The notes under the pieces were generated by a model. It was not told the DNA's origin, searched no databases, and worked only from the letters and a program-made list of their open reading frames with translations. From positions 1 to 32,171 of the forward strand of contig LBWJ01000007.1 of the NCBI GenBank assembly GCA_000993595.1: a stretch of 32,171 nt of DNA, given 5' to 3'. Each line of letters starts with the position of its first letter. Within the stretch, counting starts at the first letter, position 1. A program made the position numbers and the translations under genes. This DNA comes from Candidatus Peregrinibacteria bacterium GW2011_GWC2_39_14. GTDB taxonomy: Bacteria > Patescibacteriota > Gracilibacteria > UBA1369 > UBA12463. Shown here piece by piece: positions 16,618 to 25,196 of this stretch.

Positions 16618-19354
16618 GAATATTTTGCTTGTAGTGTTTGTTTGATATAAATTTGCGAATTTCTTCAATGACAATTATGCCAAGCGAGAGAGATATTGCA
16701 ATTATCCATTCAATGATTGTGAGATGTGTTGTTTTGATTAAGCTTTGCATAAGCGGAATTTCAATAAGTGCCAGAGTTAAAATTATTGAAATTATTCCGG
16801 CCCAAACTAAGTATTTATTTGAGAAAAATTTCAGTTTGAACAGTGAGAGCTTTTCGCTACGGGCATTGAATGCGTTTGCGACTTGAACAAGAATCATTAT
16901 TGCAAAAGCCATTGTTGTGGCTTTTAAAGCGCCGTCTTGAATTCCGTATTTATAAAGCATCATAAAGTATCCGGTGAGTGATAAAAGCCCAACAAAAAAT
17001 CCGCTGAAAAATACTCTGAAAATATAATCTTTATTTAGTATTCTTTCCGTTGGGTGTCTTGGAGCGTTTTTCATTATATGTGGTTCCGGAGCTTCAACTC
17101 CAAGCGCGAGCGCGGGCAAAATGTCTGTTCCAAGGTTGATAATAAGAATCAAAACCGCTGTTAACGGCTGTGGTATGGCAAAAGCTATTGCTGCAAAGAT
17201 TGTAACAAGTTCGCCAATGTTTGATGAAAAAACGTAGAACAAGAATTTTTTAATGTTTTCGTAAATTGTGCGACCTTCTTCAATTGCGCGAATTATTGTT
17301 GCGACGCTATCGTCTGTTAAAACCATGTTTGCGGCTTCTTTGGATACGTCTGTGCCTGATCCCATCGCGATTCCAATATCGGCTTTTTTGAGCGCTGGAG
17401 CGTCGTTTACACCATCACCGGTGACGGCTATCACCTCGCCGATTTCTTTGAACGTGGTTGCGATGCGAAGTTTATCTTCCGGGCTGACGCGTGCAAAAAT
17501 TATTTCGTGTTTTTCTTTTAACATTGATGCGAGTTCTCTATTTGTGAGCTCTTTTAAATCTTCGCCTGTTAATATTTTATATTTGTTTTTTTCAACAAGT
17601 CCGATTGTTTCCGCGATTGCTCCTGCGGTTAAACCGTGATCACCGGTAACGATATAAAGGCGTACACCTGCGGATTTTGCGAGCTCAATTGATTTTGCGA
17701 CTTCTTTTCGCGGAGGATCAATTATCCCAACAATTCCGATAAAAATAAGGTCACTTTCTATTTTTTCGTGAACGTATTTATCCGGAACAACGCGAACTTC
17801 TTTATATGCGAGTGCGATTACGCGGAGAGCTTTTTTTGCCATATCTTCCGATCTTGCGAGAATTTTTTCACGAGTTTCTTTATCCATCATTATTTCTCTT
17901 TCATTCATTAAAACATGGGTGCATGCTTTTAAAATTCCATCCGGAGAGCCTTTAACATAGGCATAAACGCGATTGTTTGATTTGTTTTTTGCGATGACTG
18001 TCATGCGTTTTCGAAAACCGTCAAAAGTGAGTTCGTGTAAGCGTTCGTGCAAAGCTTCGACTTCTTCGGTGTGTATTCCCATTTTTTCAACCATTGTAAT
18101 GAGTGCGCCTTCCGTTGGGTCTCCGACCATAGTCCATATTCCATCTTTTTTATTGCATCTTAATTTGGCGTTATTGCACATTGCCGCGATTGCCGCGATT
18201 TGTTTTAGGCCATGAGAAACGGCTTTTTCTTTTATTTCCAGAGCAGAGGAGAATGATGCGCGTTCACTGCCAACGGAAATTACGGTTTTATCCGGCATCG
18301 CAACGTTTATATTCCCTGCGGGCGCATATCCTGAGCCATCTATAAATGCTTCATATTTATCAAAAAACATTTCCTTTACAGTCATTTCATTTTTTGTGAG
18401 AGTGCCTGTTTTATCGCTTAAAATAACCGTTGTTGAGCCGAGCGTTTCAACTGACGAAAGCTGTTTCATGATTGCGTGTTTTTTCGCGAGTCTTTGAGTT
18501 CCGATTGCGAGAGAGATTGTTATGATCGCGGGGAGTCCTTCCGGAACCGCTGCAACTGCGACAGAAACTGCAAAAATCAATGTTTGTATAATTGGTTCGC
18601 CTTTTAATAAAACGTTTGTGGAGAAGAGGATTATTACTATTCCAAGCGTGATTTTTCCGACAAAACTTCCAATGTTTGATATTTCTTTCTCGAGAGGTGA
18701 TTCGTCTTTTTTTGTTTCAGATGTAAGGCGCGCAATGTTGCCGAATTTTGTTTTCATTCCAGTTTCTGTGACAATGGCTTTTGCGCTTCCGTGAGCCACG
18801 ATCGTGCCCATTAAAACCTTGTTTGCTTGTAGGTTCCTTTCCGATTTTTCAACAGGAATTGATTCTCCGGTGATCACAGCTTCTTGAGTTTGGAATTCAT
18901 TTGTTTCAACCAAAATTCCATCTGCGCTAATTGAATCGCCTTCGTTTAAAATCATAATGTCGCCAGGAACAAGATATTTATTTTCAATAGATTCGTGCTT
19001 GTCTTCACGGATTACATGCACCATTGGCGAAAGCATTTTTTGAAGAGCTTCAACGGCTTTGTTGGCTTTATACTTTTGGACGAGTCCGATCGTTGCGTTT
19101 AAAATGAGAATAAATGTGATTATTGCGCCATCTGTTCTTTCGCCTACGATTATTGAAATTATGGCCGCAATAACAAGAATTGCCACCATTAAATCTTTAA
19201 ATTCTTCAAAGAATTGAATGATAAGATGTTTCTTTTTTGGTGGAGTAAGCTCGTTTTTGCCGAATTTCTTCAGGCGCTCTTCAACTTCATATTGAGCAAG
19301 GCCTTGTTGGCGTGTTTCAAACTGTGTGAAAAGATGTTCGAGAATGTTTTCCAT
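16601..19354 (-). CDS. P-type Ca2+-transporting ATPase (SERCA/PMCA-like)
   Basis: A membrane pump that would export calcium using ATP. From the ATG at 19354 it is 917 residues, and an ATG at 19384 would add ten and overlap trmD by 25 bases. The actuator TGES is at 162-165, the phosphorylation site DKTGTLT has Asp314, and TGDHGLTA and TGDGVNDAPALKKAD are in the nucleotide and hinge regions. Calcium-site residues of SERCA are kept: PEGLP in helix M4 (271-275), Asn and Glu of SSNIGE in M5, and Asn, Thr and Asp of NLGTDILPA in M6. Specificity for Ca2+ is therefore well supported, though Mn2+ cannot be excluded. Ten membrane helices are expected. The genes on either side are RNA modification enzymes, so co-location is not functional evidence. 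Confidence 0.92.
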   Translation of the reverse strand: MENILEHLFTQFETRQQGLAQYEVEERLKKFGKNELTPPKKKHLIIQFFEEFKDLMVAILVIAAIISIIVGERTDGAIITFILILNATIGLVQKYKANKAVEALQKMLSPMVHVIREDKHESIENKYLVPGDIMILNEGDSISADGILVETNEFQTQEAVITGESIPVEKSERNLQANKVLMGTIVAHGSAKAIVTETGMKTKFGNIARLTSETKKDESPLEKEISNIGSFVGKITLGIVIILFSTNVLLKGEPIIQTLIFAVSVAVAAVPEGLPAIITISLAIGTQRLAKKHAIMKQLSSVETLGSTTVILSDKTGTLTKNEMTVKEMFFDKYEAFIDGSGYAPAGNINVAMPDKTVISVGSERASFSSALEIKEKAVSHGLKQIAAIAAMCNNAKLRCNKKDGIWTMVGDPTEGALITMVEKMGIHTEEVEALHERLHELTFDGFRKRMTVIAKNKSNNRVYAYVKGSPDGILKACTHVLMNEREIMMDKETREKILARSEDMAKKALRVIALAYKEVRVVPDKYVHEKIESDLIFIGIVGIIDPPRKEVAKSIELAKSAGVRLYIVTGDHGLTAGAIAETIGLVEKNKYKILTGEDLKELTNRELASMLKEKHEIIFARVSPEDKLRIATTFKEIGEVIAVTGDGVNDAPALKKADIGIAMGSGTDVSKEAANMVLTDDSVATIIRAIEEGRTIYENIKKFLFYVFSSNIGELVTIFAAIAFAIPQPLTAVLILIINLGTDILPALALGVEAPEPHIMKNAPRHPTERILNKDYIFRVFFSGFFVGLLSLTGYFMMLYKYGIQDGALKATTMAFAIMILVQVANAFNARSEKLSLFKLKFFSNKYLVWAGIISIILTLALIEIPLMQSLIKTTHLTIIEWIIAISLSLGIIVIEEIRKFISNKHYKQNIHAKSY

Positions 19355-19359
19355 AGTTT

Positions 19360-20004
19360 TTACGATAAATGTTTTTTTCGCCATTCTTTGATTTTTCCGT
19401 GATGGCCACTTTGAAGAACTTCCGGCACCTTTAAGCCTTTAAATGAGGGTGGGCGAGTGTATTGCGGGTATTCTTTTTTGCCTTCAAGCGATTCTGAAAA
19501 GGATTCTTCTTCAAGTGATTTTTCTTTTCCTAAAAATTCCGGAATAAAGCGTGAAACTGCATCCAAGATAACCATTGCCGGCATTTCGCCACCCGTTAAA
19601 ACATATTCGCCGATTGAAATTTCTTCGTCAACGCAGAGTTTTTTGACTCGTTCGTCAATCCCTTCATATCTGCCGCAAATAAATATTAATCCTTTATTTT
19701 TGGCTAGTTTTTGAGCTTTTTTGTGTGTGAAAGTTTCACCGGATGGGCTCATTAATAGAACCGGTCCTTTGTTGAATTTTTTAACGTATTTGATCGCGTC
19801 ATAAATTGGTTGTGGAGTCATAACCATTCCCGGACCGCCGCCATATGGAATGTGATCGACTTTTTTGTGCTTATCTTTGCTGAAGGTTCTTATATCGTGA
19901 ACGTGAATATCGATGATTTTTTTGGCTTTTGCGCGCTTAATCATGCTTTCGTTGAAGTATGATTCAAATGCCTTTGGGAAAATCGTTAGAATGTCGAATC
20001 GCAT
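19360..20004 (-). CDS. trmD: tRNA (guanine37-N1)-methyltransferase
   Basis: Methylates G37 next to the anticodon to prevent frameshifting. The 214 residues are somewhat shorter than the usual 225-255, the difference being in the C-terminal domain. All knot motifs are present: VDHIPYGGGPGMVM (49-62), CGRYEGIDER (110-119), SIGEYVLTGGE (130-140) and PQYTRP. It starts nine bases after the Cys-rich protein gene and ends five bases before the preferred start of the Ca2+-ATPase. In many bacteria trmD sits with rpsP and rimM. Here it does not. Confidence 0.95.
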   Translation of the reverse strand: MRFDILTIFPKAFESYFNESMIKRAKAKKIIDIHVHDIRTFSKDKHKKVDHIPYGGGPGMVMTPQPIYDAIKYVKKFNKGPVLLMSPSGETFTHKKAQKLAKNKGLIFICGRYEGIDERVKKLCVDEEISIGEYVLTGGEMPAMVILDAVSRFIPEFLGKEKSLEEESFSESLEGKKEYPQYTRPPSFKGLKVPEVLQSGHHGKIKEWRKKHLS

Positions 20005-20013
20005 GTTTTTTGA

Positions 20014-20952
20014 TTATGAGTGTATTCCATCTCCAATAAGGTCGTATAAATCTCTAAATCCGGCTTCTTGAATCTCTTTTTTGGCTTCTGCAACTTTTTT
20101 TTGCCATTCTTCCGGTTCGTATTCTTTATTTAAAAATCTGTATTTCCAGTTTTTGCCATATATACATCCAAAACAATGCTCACTGTCCCACAAATTCATG
20201 CAATATTCACAGTGCTTCAAATAATCAGTCCAATAAATGTGTTTGCAATCAAATAGATATCCACAGAATGCGCAGTCATAGCATTGTTCGAGCGTGTTAC
20301 TGACCGGTCCGCAATCAACGCTGTCTTTTAAGCCTTTTTCCAGCACTGTGTCGGTTACATACATGCAATCTTCGCAACCATTTGAATCAAAAACCCAGTA
20401 ACAGTTTTTGCTGCTTATAACATAATCACCAAAGCAGTTCTCTGTCATATTTTGGTGCATATAAACGCGTGGATGTTTGTATTTTAAGGCTTGAAATTCT
20501 TCGTCTATTTTGGCTTGTGGCCATGTTTTTATGACTTCAACTTTTCTTTTATATTCTTCGCGAGTGTATTTTTCATTAAAAATGCAATATTGTGCATGTG
20601 AAAGGTTTACGCAGCCGAAACAATCGCTTAAAGACTTTCCGTTATAGCAATAAGCGCAGTCTGTGCAACCTTCGGACCATTCCAGGTTGTTTGAGTTGTA
20701 ACAGCGGAGACAGTCTGTGCAGTCAAAACAAAGACTACAGTGATCGCAAAACATAAGATCTGAGCAATCCGTGTTATGGCGTGAAAAGTAGCAATAAAAG
20801 CAGTTTTCCATATTTGAGCAGTTGAAGCAGAGGTATGAATTTTTGGAAACAACAATTATATCGCCGTATTCACAGTTGGTGCTTTGTCGCGTCCAGTTGT
20901 GGATTTGCGGAGTAGAGAGATATAAATTTTGAAAATCTTTGATAAAGCCCAT
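20014..20952 (-). CDS. Cysteine-rich repeat protein, CPR-type, unknown function
   Basis: A 312-residue protein with about 31 cysteines (10%), mostly as CxxC or C-x(2-6)-C, plus many aromatic and acidic residues. It is an internal duplication. Residues 27-139 and 172-288 share GD-IIVVSKN-Y, then the Cys clusters, then CFGC followed by an FNEKYTREEYKRKV or FLNKEYEPEEWQKKV tail. The spacing suggests a repetitive beta-solenoid or a metal-rich scaffold. No signal peptide is seen, so it is probably cytoplasmic. Proteins like this occur in CPR genomes and are often mislabelled CaiB/BaiF family; I see no CoA-transferase motif. It leads the operon with trmD, has an extended -10 promoter at 21034-21042, and has a hairpin in its leader. 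Confidence 0.78.
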   Translation of the reverse strand: MGFIKDFQNLYLSTPQIHNWTRQSTNCEYGDIIVVSKNSYLCFNCSNMENCFYCYFSRHNTDCSDLMFCDHCSLCFDCTDCLRCYNSNNLEWSEGCTDCAYCYNGKSLSDCFGCVNLSHAQYCIFNEKYTREEYKRKVEVIKTWPQAKIDEEFQALKYKHPRVYMHQNMTENCFGDYVISSKNCYWVFDSNGCEDCMYVTDTVLEKGLKDSVDCGPVSNTLEQCYDCAFCGYLFDCKHIYWTDYLKHCEYCMNLWDSEHCFGCIYGKNWKYRFLNKEYEPEEWQKKVAEAKKEIQEAGFRDLYDLIGDGIHS

Positions 20953-20958
20953 GTTGAA

Positions 20959-20989
20959 GAAATTTCTAAGTACTAAGTACGCTAATTTC
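20959..20989 (-). promoter_or_regulatory. Hairpin in the 5' leader of the Cys-rich gene
   Basis: GAAATT (20959-20964) pairs with AATTTC (20984-20989), and an inner GTAC-TAA-GTAC stem lies between them. The hairpin ends only six bases before the start codon at 20952, so in the mRNA it could affect ribosome access. It may equally be a chance palindrome in AT-rich sequence. Confidence 0.35.
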
Positions 20990-21033
20990 TATTAAATAAA
21001 CCAAATAACTAATGACTAAATAGACTTGGGCTA

Positions 21034-21042
21034 ATTATAGCA
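21034..21042 (-). promoter_or_regulatory. Extended -10 promoter for the Cys-rich gene/trmD operon
   Basis: Read on the minus strand, TGCTATAAT covers 21042-21034 and is a perfect extended -10 box. No clear -35 is seen. The predicted start is near 21027, giving a leader of about 75 bases, longer than the others in the window, which contains the hairpin at 20959-20989. Confidence 0.45.
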
Positions 21043-21093
21043 TGAAGTTAAAGATTTGAGCTGAATTTAAACCTCTTCGTTTATATTTCATTA

Positions 21094-21750
21094 TTACCGG
21101 ATGGTGCTAACTTTGCGGCATGCGTAAACTCCATGATGTTTTTCCATTTCACCTCTTACCGCTTTTGCCGGATCCACTTTTTTGAGTTCTGTAAATGTTT
21201 GTAGTGCGTCAGGTCCTGTTACAAGTATTGGTACATTTTTTTCTAGACGATGTTCATTTGTTGGTCTTTCATCCGAGCTTCCTTTCATGCATAAATTGCC
21301 TGACATTTTATATAATCTTTCTCCTTTTCCTTCATCTATTGGGAAGCTTACTTCGCTCATTACTCCGCTTTCAATCAAACCATGTGTAATTATTCCTATA
21401 GTTGGCGCATCCCATTCGTCGCTGAGCAATTCACCTTCTGTTGGAAGTCCGTCTGCTATCATGTCTTGTTGATAGCGTCTTAATAATTTTACAGTTAAAC
21501 TTTGAAGTCCAATTTCGTAAGGAGCTTCATTCCATGCATTTAAAATAATTTGCAGTTGATCGTCTTGGCATATTTCCAGTCTTTCCAGGCGATCTCTTAT
21601 CCATTTTGTGACGTTTGCAATTGTTTGTCTTTGATTTAGCTCTGTCCATGCATTTGGATGCAAGAGATCTTCGGCCCCTTCTATTACATGTTTTGCACCT
21701 TCTCTGGCGTCTCCTATAGACCATACTCTTTGTCGTTGTGAACTTTCCAT
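21094..21750 (-). CDS. Hypothetical protein
   Basis: This is a 218-residue soluble protein I do not recognise. The first 100 residues are helical and Arg/Gln-rich (QRQTIANVTKWIRDRLERLE). Residues about 85-150 run LLRRYQQDMIADGLPTE, then IGIITHGLIESGVMSEVSF, then GERLYKM, a pattern compatible with a winged helix, but this is weak. A Cys-containing basic end follows. It starts at the ATG at 21750 after an AT-rich leader with a weak TATTAT box at 21774-21769. It is separated from the downstream Cys-rich gene by 141 bases containing that gene's own promoter, so it is probably its own unit. It is divergent from the 692-aa surface protein. Confidence 0.68.
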   Translation of the reverse strand: MESSQRQRVWSIGDAREGAKHVIEGAEDLLHPNAWTELNQRQTIANVTKWIRDRLERLEICQDDQLQIILNAWNEAPYEIGLQSLTVKLLRRYQQDMIADGLPTEGELLSDEWDAPTIGIITHGLIESGVMSEVSFPIDEGKGERLYKMSGNLCMKGSSDERPTNEHRLEKNVPILVTGPDALQTFTELKKVDPAKAVRGEMEKHHGVYACRKVSTIR

Positions 21751-21834
21751 ATAAAAAATAATTTATTTATAATAGGGGATAAATATACCCAAAAAAACGG
21801 TGAATGTCAAATTTAAACACTTTTTGTCAAGGTT

Positions 21835-21882
21835 GGCTTGAAGAAGCCTTTTTTAGGGGTTTCGCTCTTGTCCCGGGGCAAG
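21835..21882 (+). other. Terminator-like hairpin followed by a second hairpin, in the divergent intergenic region
   Basis: GGCTT-GAAG-AAGCC (21835-21848) followed by TTTTTT (21849-21854) looks like an intrinsic terminator on the plus strand. A second GC-rich inverted repeat, CTTGTCCC/GGGGCAAG, lies at 21867-21882. No plus-strand gene ends upstream, so the signal would act on a short unannotated transcript, or as attenuation of one entering from the left. The remaining bases of the 276-base gap (21751-22026) hold the promoters of the two divergent genes. Confidence 0.4.
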
Positions 21883-21963
21883 CTCAAATCTAATTTTTTG
21901 TGAAGCTGGTGTGTTGTAATATAAGTGGTTATGGGCGGTTTGTTTTGGCACTAAGCATGTTAC

Positions 21964-21992
21964 TTGCTTAAACTTAGGATTTATGTTATAAT
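21964..21992 (+). promoter_or_regulatory. Promoter for the 692-aa surface protein
   Basis: TTGCTT (21964-21969), a 17-base spacer ending TGT, and TATAAT (21987-21992) form an extended -10 promoter. Predicted start near 21999, about 28 bases before the ATG at 22027. Confidence 0.62.
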
Positions 21993-22026
21993 TAAGATAG
22001 TAAAAACAAAAATAACCTAAAACAAA

Positions 22027-24105
22027 ATGAAAAACAAAAAACGTGTATATCTTAAAATTGGACTTGCGGCTGCGGCTATTGTCCTTCTTGTTACCGCTGT
22101 TGCGATTACATTGTTTTCCGGTGGTGGAGGCATGTTTAAGGGGCTTTCTGTTACGTCACAGGCAACTTTTAAGAGCGGGGATCACGTTGCACTTTCTTAT
22201 AATGGTAAATTTTGCTCTGTTAATAAGGATAATAAAATTCAATGTAATGATTCGGCTCAACATGATTTTGTTCTTTTTAGGTATGGCGATGTTGAAAACT
22301 ATAAACCATTTACAGCTGGTACCAAAATTTTGTTAACGTATAAAGCAGACAAGAATGATAGGGGATCTTATTGTGGGAAGGGATTAACTGTTGATTTTGG
22401 TGTTTGTGATAAGAAATTAGGTAAAGATTCTATTTATGAAAATTATTCCTATATATATACGTTTGCCGGTTCAACGCTTTCTCTTAATGGTAAGTCGGTA
22501 AATCTTATTCCTTATGGATCTAAAGTGGGGGCTGGCGCTACTACTAGCGGGCAAACGACTAGCAATTCTAATTCAGGCACTACAGCTGTTACAGGTAGTA
22601 CTTCTGGCAATAGTAACTCTGGTTCAACAACGGCTGTTGCTGCAGATGATAAGGCAAGAGAAATGGCAAAGAGCATTTTAAAGATAGCTGAAAAGGCAAT
22701 AGATGCGGCATTAGATAAGGTAAAAGCGGTGGAGTTAAAATTGAATGGTGTAAAAATAAATGGCGCGGAATCGACAAATGCTATAAATAACAAGAAAAAG
22801 GAAGTGGCTAAAGTTGAAGCGGCTGCGACGACTGTTAATAAGGCTGCCGGAGTAATTAATAATAATAAATCAAAAGTTAGTGACGTGACGGATGCATCAA
22901 AAAAAGCAAATTCAGCTGCGGATGACGCTACAACTGCTGCAAACAGTGCTGAGAAAAATGTAGATTATGCGCTTGATCATAACGTTGTGCCAGTTGTTGT
23001 TCCTGCAAATTTTGATGTTGTGCAAAATAACGATACGATTGCAATTAGGTCCTCGTGGAATCTGTATTGTTCATCCGGTGATGATTCAACTCATGAAATT
23101 ACGTGTTCTTCAAAAACGGTTGGAGACGAACAGCAGTTCGTAATTGAAAGGGAAAAAGGTACAGGAGATCTTATGGGTGGCGCAGATTATTTTTCAATTA
23201 AATCTAAAAAATATGACACATATTGTAAGCCGGCTCCAAGAACTCAAGATAATATAAATTCTAAAAATAATATTACATGCGATGAAGCGTCTCCTTGGGA
23301 TAAATGGCTTTTTACGAAAAAAGATCCAAATAATAAACCGATAAAAAATACGAGCGTTGTTTATTTGATACCTGAAAATACTTATAAATGTTATATAAAA
23401 AAGGACTCAGATGGCACGGTTCAATGTGATAATGAAAGTTCTTTTTCTAGAGCTGCATTTACAGTAGTTAAGACTTTTGATTATAAAAATAAACAAAAAA
23501 CGGATTTTGTTAGCAAGCAAGCGCCGATAATTGCTTCTTTATTTCAGGATTCTAACTATAAAGGATGGGAATATGCTCTTGTTAGAGACGGTGCAATGAA
23601 TTCTGAGATAGCCGATAGTGTTTCTTCTATGAAATTAGCAAAGGGTTATAAGGCAAGAGTTTATAGCATTGCAAATCCTGACGTAGACTATACGAAGCCT
23701 GCCATGACGGTTTTAAGCAATGTTCCAAGGTTTTCTTTGGGGGATGAAATATCTTCTTTAATTATCAATGAAGGTAAAGCTGATAAACTAAATAATTGTA
23801 TAGCTGTTCTTTATAGAGATACAAAATATAGTAAAAATCCAATAACTCTTGGATCTTCAGCTAATCCGAATAAAAGTTATGAAAACCTTGGAGATATAGG
23901 GTGGAATGATTCTTTTTCTTCTATTTTAATTAATGAACAAAACGTTGGTAAGAGTGATAGTTGTTACGTTGATGCTTCATTGGACGTTGGGTTCTTTTAT
24001 GGAGATCAAGTCACTTTGACAGGCAATAACTATGATTTGCATATGAATGATGCTGTAAAATACATTAAATTCGATAAATCTGAATTCGGGAAAGGGAAGT
24101 TGTAA
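22027..24105 (+). CDS. Membrane-anchored surface protein with beta-trefoil-like, helical and beta/gamma-crystallin-like regions
   Basis: A 692-residue, likely exported protein. KNKKR and a hydrophobic helix at about 9-30 anchor it, with no lipobox. Residues 45-165 and 330-485 each hold repeats of the form D-x-V/I-x-L, then aromatic-Cys, then CN or CD, then F-x-V/L, like the strands of a beta-trefoil (fascin or lectin type). A Ser/Thr/Gly/Asn-rich linker spans 167-203, and an Ala/Lys-rich helical, probably coiled-coil region spans 205-318. Residues 502-683 look like beta/gamma-crystallin: IASLFQDSNYKGWEY and IAVLYRDTKY openings with DSVSSM (530), DEISSL (573) and NDSFSSI (627) matching the calcium-binding D/N-x-x-S-S motif. 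Even-spaced Cys suggest disulfides. A binding role on the cell surface is inferred. It is monocistronic, with its own promoter and terminator. Confidence 0.72.
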   Translation: MKNKKRVYLKIGLAAAAIVLLVTAVAITLFSGGGGMFKGLSVTSQATFKSGDHVALSYNGKFCSVNKDNKIQCNDSAQHDFVLFRYGDVENYKPFTAGTKILLTYKADKNDRGSYCGKGLTVDFGVCDKKLGKDSIYENYSYIYTFAGSTLSLNGKSVNLIPYGSKVGAGATTSGQTTSNSNSGTTAVTGSTSGNSNSGSTTAVAADDKAREMAKSILKIAEKAIDAALDKVKAVELKLNGVKINGAESTNAINNKKKEVAKVEAAATTVNKAAGVINNNKSKVSDVTDASKKANSAADDATTAANSAEKNVDYALDHNVVPVVVPANFDVVQNNDTIAIRSSWNLYCSSGDDSTHEITCSSKTVGDEQQFVIEREKGTGDLMGGADYFSIKSKKYDTYCKPAPRTQDNINSKNNITCDEASPWDKWLFTKKDPNNKPIKNTSVVYLIPENTYKCYIKKDSDGTVQCDNESSFSRAAFTVVKTFDYKNKQKTDFVSKQAPIIASLFQDSNYKGWEYALVRDGAMNSEIADSVSSMKLAKGYKARVYSIANPDVDYTKPAMTVLSNVPRFSLGDEISSLIINEGKADKLNNCIAVLYRDTKYSKNPITLGSSANPNKSYENLGDIGWNDSFSSILINEQNVGKSDSCYVDASLDVGFFYGDQVTLTGNNYDLHMNDAVKYIKFDKSEFGKGKL

Positions 24106-24132
24106 TATTGGGTTACTTTATACGAAATTAAC

Positions 24133-24166
24133 AAAACGCGTGCATAAAAAATGTGCGCGTTTTTTG
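24133..24166 (+). terminator. Intrinsic terminator of the 692-aa surface protein gene
   Basis: ACGCGTGCA (24136-24144), loop TAAAAAA, then TGTGCGCGT (24152-24160) pair over nine positions including two G-U, followed by T at 24160-24165. On the minus strand the two G-U pairs become mismatches, so it works best in the plus direction. It sits 30 bases after the stop and faces the convergent ribosomal operon. Confidence 0.75.
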
Positions 24167-24174
24167 TTTAATAA

Positions 24175-24240
24175 GGAGTTTGCTTTGCAAACAGTTTTAT
24201 TTATATTCGCCTGTGTTCTGCTACGCAGAACGGCGTGTTA
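24175..24240 (-). repeat. Stop-codon-anchored triloop hairpin element, copy A (after rpsI)
   Basis: Read on the minus strand it starts with the rpsI stop: TAACACGCCGTTCTGC. Hairpin 1 is CGCC+GTTCTGC, loop GTA, GCAGAAC+ACA bulge+GGCG (24208-24235, eleven pairs). A spacer AATATAAATAAAAC follows, then hairpin 2, GTTTGC-AAA-GCAAAC (24178-24192). On the plus strand hairpin 2 is followed by AGTTTTATTTAT, terminator-like. See copies B, C, D and E for the shared pattern. Confidence 0.75.
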
Positions 24241-24744
24241 ACGCTTGTTCCATTGTGGTGCGCGTCTCGCTCTCTTGAGACCTGGTTTCTTGCGTTCCTT
24301 GATGCGGCAATCGCGAGTTAGGAAGCCGGCTTTTTTGAGAGTTAAACGGAGGCTTTCGTCATATTCTTCAAGAGCTTTTGCAACTCCATGGCGAATAGCT
24401 TCTGCCTGTGAATTTATGCCACCGCCTGTTACAACGGTAACGATATCAAATGTTTTTCCGTGACCTGTTAACCTTAAAGGTGATTTGATGATTTCATGAT
24501 GAAACGCGATCGTGAAGTAGTCTTCTATCTTTCTATCGTTAACTGTGACGTTTCCAGAGCCGCTTAAAAACAATTTTACGCGTGCGACGGATGTTTTTCT
24601 TTTGCCGTTTGCGTAATAGTATAAAGGGCCTTTATCTGACTTAATTTTCAACTTTGGCTTTTCTTCGACAGCGGCAACTTCCGTTTGAAGAGACTCTAAA
24701 GTTTTTTTGACTGGTTTTGCTGATGGTTTCTTTGTTGTAGGCAT
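24238..24744 (-). CDS. rpsI: 30S ribosomal protein S9
   Basis: A component of the small-subunit head whose C-terminal tail reaches toward the P-site tRNA. At 168 residues it is about 38 longer than usual because of an N-terminal Lys/Pro/Glu-rich extension (residues 1-40). The conserved core begins YYYANGKRKTSVARV, includes GGGINSQAEAIRHGVAKAL, and ends KKPGLKRARRAPQWNKR with the basic tail. It starts three bases after rplM, the classic L13-S9 pair. It is the last gene of the long operon, and its stop codon opens hairpin element A. Confidence 0.97.
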   Translation of the reverse strand: MPTTKKPSAKPVKKTLESLQTEVAAVEEKPKLKIKSDKGPLYYYANGKRKTSVARVKLFLSGSGNVTVNDRKIEDYFTIAFHHEIIKSPLRLTGHGKTFDIVTVVTGGGINSQAEAIRHGVAKALEEYDESLRLTLKKAGFLTRDCRIKERKKPGLKRARRAPQWNKR

Positions 24745-24747
24745 AGT

Positions 24748-25194
24748 TTATAGTTTGATTATTTCAGGTTTTTGAGCTTCATGAGGATGTTTGTCATCTG
24801 CATAAAGATGCAATTTTTTTAATACTCCTGTTCTGAGATTGTTTCTTGGAATCATTCCTTTTACCGCATGTAAAAGAGCGTATGAAGGCTTTCTTTCCAT
24901 CATTTTTGTGGCTGTTGTTTCTTTTAAACCACCCTTATATCCGGAATGATGTCTGTACATTTTTTGATTCATTTTATCGCCTGTGAATTTAACGTCTTTG
25001 ACGTTAATGACGATTACGAAATCTCCACAGTCAACGGATGGGCTGAAAAAGTTTTTGCCTTTTCCGCGAAGCAGTTGTGCAACTGTGACCGCCAATCTTC
25101 CGACGACTTGGTCTTTTGCATCAATCAGATACCATTTTCTGATAACTTCCTCTTTTTTTGGTGCGAATGTTTTCTTTTGTAGTTTTTGTGCCAT
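24748..25194 (-). CDS. rplM: 50S ribosomal protein L13
   Basis: An early-assembly large-subunit protein. At 148 residues it has normal length. Family marks are WYLIDAKDQVVGRLA, LLRGKGKNFFSPSVDCGDFVIVIN, KMYRHHSGYKGGLKE and VKGMIPRNNLRTGVLKKLHLYA. It lies two bases after rplQ and three before rpsI. No Shine-Dalgarno sequence precedes it; the leader reads TTAAAAATG. Confidence 0.97.
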   Translation of the reverse strand: MAQKLQKKTFAPKKEEVIRKWYLIDAKDQVVGRLAVTVAQLLRGKGKNFFSPSVDCGDFVIVINVKDVKFTGDKMNQKMYRHHSGYKGGLKETTATKMMERKPSYALLHAVKGMIPRNNLRTGVLKKLHLYADDKHPHEAQKPEIIKL

Positions 25195-25196
25195 TT

